A stretch of DNA of 5,110 bases, from contig SCST01000164.1 of assembly GCA_004299465.1 (NCBI GenBank), positions 1 through 5,110 of the forward strand, given 5' to 3'. The stretch's first letter is position 1. Every line of letters begins with the position of its first letter. Shown piece after piece: positions 1 through 4,127 of the stretch. This stretch comes from Methylovulum sp. (GTDB lineage Bacteria; Pseudomonadota; Gammaproteobacteria; Methylococcales; Methylomonadaceae). The notes beneath the pieces were generated by a model that worked only from the letters and a program-made list of their open reading frames with translations, did no database searches and was not told the DNA's origin. Made by a program: the position numbers and the translations under genes.

Positions 1-102
1 CGTCTTATCTCTGCATTAGATTCGTTACAACAAAATACCCAGCGGGTCATGGCGTTTTTTAGGTTACCGGATACTCACTATGCGCTTGGTAATGTATCTT
101 AA
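1..102 (+). CDS. C-terminal end of an unidentified protein (partial, cut by left edge)
   Basis: Frame 1 is open from the left edge to a TAA at 100-102, giving 33 residues that include QRVMAFFRLPDTHYALGNVS. I do not recognise the family. It is the only frame open across this stretch on either strand, and its composition is protein-like, but 33 codons is too short to prove coding. It ends about 25 bp before the Rpn relic, so it could be an unrelated upstream gene or another fragment. Confidence 0.35.
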   Translation, partial: RLISALDSLQQNTQRVMAFFRLPDTHYALGNVS

Positions 103-120
103 TCAATTCATGGCTCTATA

Positions 121-156
121 GTTCTAATGATAAAAGAAATCGAGGCGCTGAAATGA
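121..156 (+). pseudogene. Relic of an Rpn nuclease C-terminus
   Basis: The frame ending at TGA 154-156 reads VLMIKEIEALK and then stops. The intact Rpn gene downstream ends in TKLTIKEIEALK, so this is the last few codons of a second copy. Upstream of about position 124 the similarity to that gene is lost, so the body of the copy is missing. The simplest reading is that a tandem Rpn paralogue was deleted or replaced, leaving only its tail. A conserved 3' end carried with a recombination event would look the same. Confidence 0.55.
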
Positions 157-180
157 TTGATGGTAGTGGTGCAGGGGCTT
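129..180 (+). repeat. 52-bp direct repeat, copy 1 (Rpn 3' end and downstream)
   Basis: This segment matches 1088-1139 at 50 of 52 positions without gaps. The differences are ctG/ctA in the penultimate Leu codon and gcaGg/gcaCg-type variation near the end. Weaker similarity continues to about position 195. It covers the last nine codons of the Rpn frame, its stop and 24 bp of non-coding DNA, so the two copies flank the intact Rpn gene on both sides. Confidence 0.85.
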
Positions 181-204
181 AGGTCGGGCATCCTGCAAAC
201 GTTT

Positions 205-230
205 GGGACGGGGGTGCAACCCCGTCCCGC
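205..230. repeat. GC-rich hairpin repeat, copy 1
   Basis: GGGACGGGG (205-213) pairs perfectly with CCCCGTCCC (220-228) around a 6-nt loop. A diverged relative lies at 3955-3980 (21 of 26 matches), so this is a dispersed palindromic repeat of REP type. It has no T-run after it, so I do not call it a terminator. It sits 32 bp before the Rpn start codon. Confidence 0.6.
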
Positions 231-260
231 ATAGAGGGGAATTTCCAACGAGGCTAAAAT

Positions 261-1115
261 ATGATTAGCAAGTATTTCAATCCATACACCGATTTTGGCT
301 TTAAAAAATTGTTTGGCGAAGAAGCGAGTAAAGACCTGCTGCTTGATTTTTTGAATCAACTACTGCCGCCGTACCATCAAATTGCCCAATTGAGCTTTAA
401 AAATCCTGAAAACATGTCGGAAACTCTCGATGAACGCAAATCGATTTTCGACATTTATTGCCAAAGCGCGACAGGGGAACGTTTTATTGTGGAAATGCAA
501 AAAGCCAAAATGCAGTTTTTCAAAGACAGATCCTTATTTTATTCGACCTTCCCGATACGTGAACAAGGCAAAAAAGGCGTATGGGATTTTCGTTTACTGC
601 CGGTTTATTTCATTGCGATTCTGGATTTTAAATACGACGAAAAAGAAGACGAACGTAAATTCCGCCGCGATGTGTGTTTGAAAGACCAGGATGGCGACGT
701 ATTTTATAACAAGCTTCATTTTAAATTCCTGCAAATGCCGCTGTTTACCAAACAGGAACATGAACTCGAAACGCATTTTGATAAATGGGTTTATTTTTTA
801 AAACACCTCGAAGATTTCGATCATATTCCAACTATGTTAAACGAGCCTATTTTTCAAAAAGGTTTTGACATCGCCGAAGTGTCACACCTTAACAGTGAGC
901 AATACGACGCGTATCTTAAAAGCATCCTGGAATACAACGAGGCCAAAGCGGCACTGGATACGGCTTTTTATGACGGCAAGGCTGAAGGAAAAATTGAAGG
1001 AAAGGTTGAAGAAAAAATCGATGTTGCTAAAACAATGCTAGAGGAAGGCTTTGACATTGCCACTATCGTAAAAATAACCAAATTAACGATAAAAGAAATC
1101 GAGGCGCTAAAATGA
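261..1115 (+). CDS. Rpn family recombination-promoting nuclease / PD-(D/E)XK 'putative transposase'
   Basis: The 284-residue product has the standard build of the Rpn/PDDEXK_2 family. It opens with NPYTDFGFKKLFG, the family's signature start. The nuclease core follows: D64 in KSIFDIYCQ, then E78 and Q80 in FIVEMQ, that is D-x13-E-x-Q, with Gln in place of the usual Lys as is common in this family. The C-terminus carries a charged GK-EGK-EGK run (residues 239-252) and a short helical tail ending KEIEALK. Family members are DNA endonucleases that promote RecA-independent recombination; the 'transposase' label is historical, and I see no terminal inverted repeats that would make it an IS. The start is supported by GAGG at 250-253, 7 nt upstream. 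Length is normal and no frameshift is visible. The gene is A+T-rich and stands alone. The specific role in this host is unknown. Confidence 0.92.
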   Translation: MISKYFNPYTDFGFKKLFGEEASKDLLLDFLNQLLPPYHQIAQLSFKNPENMSETLDERKSIFDIYCQSATGERFIVEMQKAKMQFFKDRSLFYSTFPIREQGKKGVWDFRLLPVYFIAILDFKYDEKEDERKFRRDVCLKDQDGDVFYNKLHFKFLQMPLFTKQEHELETHFDKWVYFLKHLEDFDHIPTMLNEPIFQKGFDIAEVSHLNSEQYDAYLKSILEYNEAKAALDTAFYDGKAEGKIEGKVEEKIDVAKTMLEEGFDIATIVKITKLTIKEIEALK

Positions 1116-1139
1116 TTGATGGTAGTGGTGCAGCGGCTT
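1088..1139 (+). repeat. 52-bp direct repeat, copy 2 (within and after the Rpn gene)
   Basis: This is the partner of 129-180. Its first 28 bp are the real 3' end of the Rpn coding region, and the remaining 24 bp are the non-coding DNA just after the stop codon. Similarity extends weakly to about 1154. Homologous recombination between the two copies would remove the entire Rpn gene (about 959 bp). Confidence 0.85.
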
Positions 1140-1154
1140 GAGTCGATCATTCTG

Positions 1155-1199
1155 TGGAAATAGGGGGCATGGAAATAGAGGGCCGACCACGTTTATTTT
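1155..1199. repeat. Possible end of an IS200/RAYT-like element, with 15-bp tandem duplication
   Basis: Two imperfect 15-bp units stand head to tail (1155-1169 and 1170-1184, both beginning TGGAAATAG), followed by CCGACCACGTTTATTTTA. This resembles a string (GGGG-CAGACCACGTTTATT) that I recall from the ends of Y1/RAYT transposase units in proteobacteria. No transposase gene is present here. The identification rests on memory of the motif and is tentative; the tandem duplication itself is seen directly. Confidence 0.3.
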
Positions 1200-1329
1200 A
1201 GCTTGCCCGTAACGATCACGAAGCACTGCCGGCGTTAAATCACCTTCTTTGCTCAATAACAGACTTCTTTACGGCGGGCGCCATGCCTCGTCCGAAACGT
1301 TTGGGTTGGTTATAATATTTGCAGCAACT

Positions 1330-1359
1330 CAGCTTAGAAGCTGTAAAAAACCTTATAAT
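1330..1359 (+). promoter_or_regulatory. Candidate promoter/operator upstream of the coiled-coil nuclease
   Basis: CAGCTT-AG-AAGCTG (1330-1343) is a perfect 6-bp inverted repeat with a 2-nt centre. Eleven bases later comes a consensus -10 hexamer, TATAAT (1354-1359). The palindrome covers the place where a -35 box would lie, as an operator or activator site often does. No good -35 is visible. A second TATAAT lies at 1311-1316, also without a convincing -35. Both would give leaders over 110 nt long for the next gene. Chance AT-rich matches are possible. Confidence 0.3.
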
Positions 1360-1480
1360 GTACAAATTTAATCGGGGTACGTCACTTATATTCGCGTCCC
1401 CCTATGGTTTCGTTTTTGTCATTGTCTGTTGTCCGGGGCGTTGTTAGAATGAATCAAATAATTTCTTGATGGACACTTTA

Positions 1481-2095
1481 ATGATGAACCTTAACCAACC
1501 CACTTATGACGATATATTGAGGCTTTTTCAGGAGACTGATCGCAAGTTTCAAGACACAGACCGTAAGTTTCAGGAGACCGATCTCAAGTTTCAAGACACA
1601 GACCGCAAGTTTCAGGAGACTGATCGCAAGTTTCAGCAAACCCGTCGTGAAATTAAAGTGGTCAATGAGTCTATCGGCCGATTGGGTAATCGTTTAGGTG
1701 ACTTTGTCGAAGAGATGGTGCGTCCTGCGGCAGTCCGGTTGTTCCGTGAACAAGGCATCGATGTGCATGAGGTGCATCGTGGGGTGGAGGCCAGTCGGGA
1801 TGGCGATGATATTGAAATCGATTTGTTGGTGGTGAATACCACCGATGTGGTTGCCGTTGAATGCAAGAGCTTACTGGGTATTGACGATGTCAATCAGCAT
1901 TTGCTTTCATTGGGCAAGCTTAAAAAGTTGTTGCCGACTTATGCTGAAAAAAGAGTCATGGGCGCTGTTGCGGCGATGGTGTTACCGGATAATGTAGGGC
2001 GTTATGCTTATAAACAGGGTCTGTTTGTGATCTCACAATCAGGCGATCACTTGTTAATCCGTAATGATGTGAAATTTAAGCCCCACGTTTGGTAG
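1481..2095 (+). CDS. Coiled-coil PD-(D/E)XK nuclease-like protein (DUF3782-type)
   Basis: The product is 204 residues from this start. Residues 16-57 are six heptads of the form FQ-[ED]-TDRK, predicted to form a long charged coiled coil. After a short linker comes GDFVEEMVRPA (73-83), with an acidic residue typical of the first core helix, then IEID (D114) and VAVECK (E127, K129). This gives a complete D-x12-E-x-K nuclease signature. The C-terminus (KRVMGAVAAMV onward) fits the remaining strands of the fold. Proteins of this build, often annotated DUF3782, are common in cyanobacteria and repeat-rich gammaproteobacteria; their substrate is not known to me. Start choice is uncertain: in-frame TTG 1466 and ATG 1469 also exist without a ribosome site, while ATG 1481 has a weak GGA at 1471-1473; ATG 1484 is also possible. 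The gene has no co-directional partner close by. Confidence 0.8.
   Translation: MMNLNQPTYDDILRLFQETDRKFQDTDRKFQETDLKFQDTDRKFQETDRKFQQTRREIKVVNESIGRLGNRLGDFVEEMVRPAAVRLFREQGIDVHEVHRGVEASRDGDDIEIDLLVVNTTDVVAVECKSLLGIDDVNQHLLSLGKLKKLLPTYAEKRVMGAVAAMVLPDNVGRYAYKQGLFVISQSGDHLLIRNDVKFKPHVW
1526..1651 (+). repeat. 21-bp in-frame tandem repeat (six units) encoding the heptads
   Basis: Units start at 1526, 1547, 1568, 1589, 1610 and 1631. Units 1 and 5 are identical at the DNA level. Units 2 and 4 differ by one base and share the AAGACAC core, while 1, 3 and 5 share CAGGAGAC. The array therefore grew as a 42-bp double unit. The sixth unit is diverged and leads out of the array. Because each unit is exactly 7 codons, gain or loss of units keeps the frame and changes coiled-coil length. 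Confidence 0.9.
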
Positions 2096-2102
2096 GCATT
2101 AC

Positions 2103-2126
2103 AAAAAATAACTGCAGTATTTTTTT
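2103..2126 (+). terminator. Weak candidate terminator after the coiled-coil nuclease gene
   Basis: An A-run, T and AAC (2103-2112) can pair with GTAT and a T-run (2117-2126) around a TGCA loop, with one bulged A. The right arm doubles as a U-tract. It begins 7 bp after the stop codon. The stem is almost all A-T pairs, so it would be a weak terminator at best. Confidence 0.35.
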
Positions 2127-2151
2127 ACGCTCGTTACGCTCGTTACGCTCG
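2125..2151. repeat. Three tandem copies of a 9-bp unit
   Basis: TTACGCTCG occurs three times in a row without mismatch (2125-2133, 2134-2142, 2143-2151). The last unit runs into the left end of the 141-bp structured repeat, which itself begins GCTCGTTCCC. The array may be slippage-driven growth at the repeat's edge. Confidence 0.85.
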
Positions 2152-2406
2152 TTCCCAAGCTCCGGCTTGGGAATTGCGGTAAGAAGCTCTAGTACTCAGT
2201 CAACTTAGTTTTGACGGGTGTAACTAAAGACCTACGAGGTTTTTAAAACCTCGTAGGTCTTGCAGTGAACTAAAAACGTTACTCGACAAAACAAAAATGA
2301 CTGAGTACTAGCTTCGCGTATCCCTCATGGGCACCAATACCTACGCAAGTGACTGGAAGCTAGAACTTCCAAGACCGCGTTCCCAAGCCGGAGCTTGGGA
2401 ACGCGC
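2147..2406. repeat. 141-bp structured repeat, copy A (interrupted by a MITE)
   Basis: When the inserted 119 bp (MITE plus duplicated target) are removed, this copy is 141 bp and matches copy B (3784-3924) with 5 mismatches and no gaps. Each end is a hairpin, TTCCCAAGC-tccg-GCTTGGGAA in one orientation on the left and its reverse complement on the right. The interior has smaller palindromes (GAAGCT-ct-AGCTTC, and a GGAAGCT/AGCTTCC pair that has one mismatch in this copy). It has no coding capacity worth calling. Such repeats are dispersed non-autonomous elements; any mobilising enzyme is not in the window. Confidence 0.88.
2193..2307. mobile_element. MITE inserted into the structured repeat
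   Basis: The ends are perfect 10-bp inverted repeats, TACTCAGTCA (2193-2202) and TGACTGAGTA (2298-2307), extending imperfectly to 27 bp (22 of 27 matches). CTAG is present on both sides (2189-2192 and 2308-2311) but only once in the uninterrupted copy B, at 3826-3829, so CTAG or its inner TA was duplicated on insertion. With a TA duplication (as in IS630/Tc1-mariner) the element would be 117 bp starting with G; with CTAG it is 115 bp. Inside, 2227-2243 and 2245-2261 form a perfect 17-bp hairpin (AAGACCTACGAGG and complement). It has no open reading frame, so it must depend on a transposase encoded elsewhere. Confidence 0.88.
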
Positions 2407-2414
2407 GTAACTCG

Positions 2415-2438
2415 GGAACCCCAGGCGTTGCAGGTTCC
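2415..2438. other. Short inverted repeat between copy A and the tail-collar gene
   Basis: GGAACC (2415-2420) and GGTTCC (2433-2438) are perfect 6-bp arms with a 12-nt loop, lying 29 bp beyond the stop codon of the minus-strand tail-collar gene. No T-run follows on the minus strand, so it is not a normal intrinsic terminator. Read-through transcripts would next meet the strong hairpins of the structured repeat. Confidence 0.35.
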
Positions 2439-2466
2439 GGCTTGCGTGGAAGTTGGATTTACGAAG

Positions 2467-3213
2467 TTAATTGGGGTTATCCGGCCATATTCCTAGCACC
2501 GCGACGCACACGCTCAGACCGATCTGGGGAGGAAGGTTGGTGAACGGGGTGCTGTTGCCGCCGCCGGAGCCGCCGCCGCCCGAAACACCGCCGAGGGCGG
2601 CCTGGGTGCCGCCGATGGGGGCGTAGATGTTGGCGGTGACGGAGTCACGTCCATAAGCCGCTGTTGCGGCGGCAAGCTGTACACTATTGCTCGGCACGTT
2701 GGTGGTGGCCGGGCTGGTCGTCGTCGACACTACAGCCGGACCGCCCGACGAGCCGGCCGGCGGCAGGTTAGTCGTCTGGAGCGTCGATATTTCCTGTCCG
2801 CGCATTTGTCCATAGTTTACGGGAGAAATGGTAACGCCGCCCGAGTTGGTGGCGCTGGTCACGCCGACGGGGGAGCGCCCCCGCAGATCCGGCACCCCGA
2901 AAGTGCTTTTACCGTCGCCGCCGTACGTGACGCCGAACAGTGCGTACGCGGCCTGATATTGTTGTATGGATAGAAGCTGTCCGTTGGCAGAAACATAGCC
3001 GTTCGGGCAATACCGGGAGGCCATGTAGCACACCGTGCCTATGAGTGGCTCCGCAGCGCAGGCGGAAGCCGTTTCGACGCCCACCACCGCGCTCAGGGCG
3101 GCCACGGACAGAGCGGCGATGCGAAGGAGCGAACGGACGCTTTCGGTGCCGGGAGCGCTGGCAGCCGAACAGGACAGAATAGTTGCCTGGGGCATTTGGT
3201 ATCTTTGAATCAT
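2467..3213 (-). CDS. Exported phage tail-collar domain protein
   Basis: The 248-residue product has a hydrophobic stretch LLRIAALSVAALSAVVGV (29-46) after a long polar N-region containing two Arg. This is followed by TASA-CAAEP, a likely signal-peptidase site near residue 51. The Phage Tail Collar fold (PF07484) follows at about 56-117: EPLIGTV, PNGYVSANGQLLS, LFGVTYGGDGKSTFGVPDLRGRSPVG. The middle is Ser/Thr/Gly-rich with a GGGGSGGG linker, and the end, NLPPQIGLSVCVAVLGIWP, matches the usual C-terminus of 'microcystin-dependent protein'-type tail proteins. Start ATG 3213 is chosen for GGAG 7 nt upstream; the frame stays open to 3495, but that extension is Arg-rich and not protein-like. Cys 52, 62, 69 and 236 fit an oxidising compartment. 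It is much richer in G+C than its neighbours and has no phage genes around it. The export prediction is inference; its role is unknown. Confidence 0.85.
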   Translation of the reverse strand: MIQRYQMPQATILSCSAASAPGTESVRSLLRIAALSVAALSAVVGVETASACAAEPLIGTVCYMASRYCPNGYVSANGQLLSIQQYQAAYALFGVTYGGDGKSTFGVPDLRGRSPVGVTSATNSGGVTISPVNYGQMRGQEISTLQTTNLPPAGSSGGPAVVSTTTSPATTNVPSNSVQLAAATAAYGRDSVTANIYAPIGGTQAALGGVSGGGGSGGGNSTPFTNLPPQIGLSVCVAVLGIWPDNPN

Positions 3214-3220
3214 GCGTATA

Positions 3221-3224
3221 CTCC
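3221..3224 (-). promoter_or_regulatory. Shine-Dalgarno that fixes the tail-collar start
   Basis: On the minus strand GGAG stands 7 nt before ATG 3213. It is the only good ribosome site in the 3195-3495 stretch, and it argues against the longer open frame reaching 3495 as well as against the inner Met at 3195. Confidence 0.65.
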
Positions 3225-3233
3225 AATGGTTTT

Positions 3234-3262
3234 GTTGTATTGTTTGAATTAGGAGTCGGCAA
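3234..3262 (-). promoter_or_regulatory. Candidate sigma-70 promoter for the tail-collar gene
   Basis: On the minus strand TTGCCG (3257-3262) and TACAAC (3234-3239) are separated by 17 bp; each matches the consensus at 4 of 6 positions. The start site would fall about 10-15 nt before the Shine-Dalgarno. If this promoter is used, the hairpins further upstream are not in the transcript and would be DNA-level sites instead. Confidence 0.3.
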
Positions 3263-3297
3263 TAAATAACTTGTCGTCTGGCCGCTGCACGAGGGGA

Positions 3298-3435
3298 CTC
3301 TAGCCGCGACCAATGGCGTAGGCTAGAGCCTATACTGCCTCGACAACAGGCATTTGGGAAACGGAAAGTTATTTCTGACGGAATCCTCAAGAGCCCCTCC
3401 TCGCAATCGATAGGAGAGGCATTTACGGTATGCCT
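3298..3435 (-). promoter_or_regulatory. Cluster of four hairpins upstream of the tail-collar gene
   Basis: Four inverted repeats lie in 138 bp. They are CTCTAGCC/GGCTAGAG (3298-3305/3321-3328), TGCCT/AGGCA (3336-3340/3348-3352), GCC-c-CTCCT with AGGAG-a-GGC (3393-3401/3412-3420), and AGGCAT/ATGCCT (3417-3422/3430-3435). The last two share bases 3417-3420 and so cannot form together. This could be a structured mRNA leader or operator DNA. It matches no riboswitch class that I know, and chance pairing is a real alternative. Confidence 0.25.
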
Positions 3436-3571
3436 TGTGGCGTCAGGTACAAACGGGCGCCGCTTTTTGTTTCTCAAAGGCTGCCTCCAAGACACGCCAG
3501 CTTAAGAATATACGAAGGTAAAGCCGCGATGCAAGTTATACCAGAGCAACCGCGTTTAAACTTCCAAAGCA
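3436..3571. other. Non-coding stretch with no recognised content
   Basis: I see no credible gene, RNA or repeat here. A 16-codon frame from ATG 3529 (MQVIPEQPRLNFQSKATRNK) has only a poor upstream AAGG and runs into the next repeat. The minus-strand frame open to 3495 reads as low-complexity Arg-rich sequence and has no ribosome site. Confidence 0.5.
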
Positions 3572-3757
3572 AGGCAACTCGCAATAAATAAAATACACGA
3601 TAAATCAACCAACAATAGAACGCAGATGACGCTGATAGTTATACCCACAGGGCACAAGTGATTAACGTAGATTTTTCATGGATTATCCGTGGTTATCATA
3701 ATCATCTGCGTCATCTGCGTTCTATTGTATTTGGGGTTTATTTTTTGCGGGTTACCT
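3572..3757. mobile_element. Inverted-repeat element (MITE-like) of about 186 bp
   Basis: Two nested pairs of inverted repeats share one centre. The outer arms, 3572-3592 and 3737-3757, match at 18 of 21 positions (AGG-AAC-CGCAA-AAATAAA pattern). The inner arms, 3613-3632 and 3708-3727, are perfect over 20 bp (left arm CAATAGAACGCAGATGACGC). The right inner arm contains the doubled CATCTGCGT word. I recall 'CATCTGCGTCATCTGCGTTC' as a dispersed bacterial repeat, but this was not searched. There is no coding sequence and no clear target duplication, so the outer limits are approximate. Confidence 0.65.
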
Positions 3758-3783
3758 AAGTGCTGTAAATTATTGTTGTTAAT

Positions 3784-3924
3784 GCTCGTTCCCAAGCTCC
3801 GGCTTGGGAATTGCGCTAAGAAGCTCTAGCTTCGCGTATCCCTCATGGGCATCAATACCTACGCAAGTGACTGGAAGCTAGAGCTTCCAAGACCGCATTC
3901 CCAAGCCGGAGCTTGGGAACGAGC
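3784..3924. repeat. 141-bp structured repeat, copy B (uninterrupted)
   Basis: The two ends are perfect 27-bp inverted repeats (3784-3810 and 3898-3924), and each end is itself a hairpin with 9-bp arms around TCCG or its complement. Inside, GAAGCT-ct-AGCTTC (3820-3833) and GGAAGCT-ag-AGCTTCC (3873-3888) form smaller palindromes. This copy retains pairings that copy A has lost, so it is closer to the parental form. Its CTAG at 3826-3829 is the empty site for the MITE. A 62-codon frame across it is an accident of the repeat. Confidence 0.9.
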
Positions 3925-3954
3925 ACAAACCCCATCCCGCTTGGCAACTAACGC

Positions 3955-3980
3955 GGGACAGGTTTGCAAGCCCGTCCGGC
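3955..3980. repeat. GC-rich hairpin repeat, copy 2 (diverged)
   Basis: GGGACAGG, TTGCAA and CCCGTCC follow the same plan as 205-230 (21 of 26 positions match). The stem is weaker, with A/C and G/T mismatches. It lies 31 bp beyond the 141-bp repeat and 147 bp before the DUF4347 gene. Confidence 0.55.
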
Positions 3981-3998
3981 AATTTTCGCAACATAAAA

Positions 3999-4014
3999 CT
4001 ATGGACATCCATAG
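3999..4014. promoter_or_regulatory. 16-bp palindrome, candidate operator
   Basis: CTATGGA-CA-TCCATAG is a perfect inverted repeat with 7-bp arms and a 2-nt centre. This is the size and symmetry of a dimeric regulator's site. It lies 113 bp before the DUF4347 start, followed by an AT-rich tract (GATAAAGTTTAATAAAC, 4022-4038) that could hold a -10 region. No clear -35 is seen. A short self-complementary repeat fragment is the alternative. Confidence 0.3.
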
Positions 4015-4127
4015 CAAATCGGATAAAGTTTAATAAACAATTAGCGGACTACGCGCGTGACCCTTGAGGCTAAGCCAAGGTCCTGTCTAATCGCATCCAG
4101 ATCATACAAAACAATAGAGAAACTCCA

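Noticed and set aside
261..1115. Rpn gene as the transposase of a complete insertion sequence
   Set aside because: No terminal inverted repeats or target duplication flank it; the 52-bp flanking repeats are direct and include its own 3' end, which fits duplication or recombination rather than transposition.
1526..1651. Regular 21-bp repeats as a possible CRISPR array
   Set aside because: The units are directly adjacent with no spacers and encode perfect heptads inside a coding frame.
2909..3313. 134-codon minus-strand frame overlapping the tail-collar gene
   Set aside because: It is an alternative frame within the collar-domain gene, Arg-rich and without recognisable motifs.
3298..3435. Cyclic-di-GMP or other known riboswitch
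   Set aside because: The conserved bases of the classes I know are absent; only generic hairpins are visible.
3214..3495. N-terminal extension of the tail-collar frame up to 3495 on the minus strand
   Set aside because: The added 94 residues are Arg-rich and unlike the family, and no ribosome site precedes the 3495 ATG, whereas ATG 3213 has GGAG at 7 nt.
3845..4033. 62-codon plus-strand frame across copy B
   Set aside because: Most of it is the structured repeat; it has no ribosome site, and the equivalent frame in copy A is not preserved.
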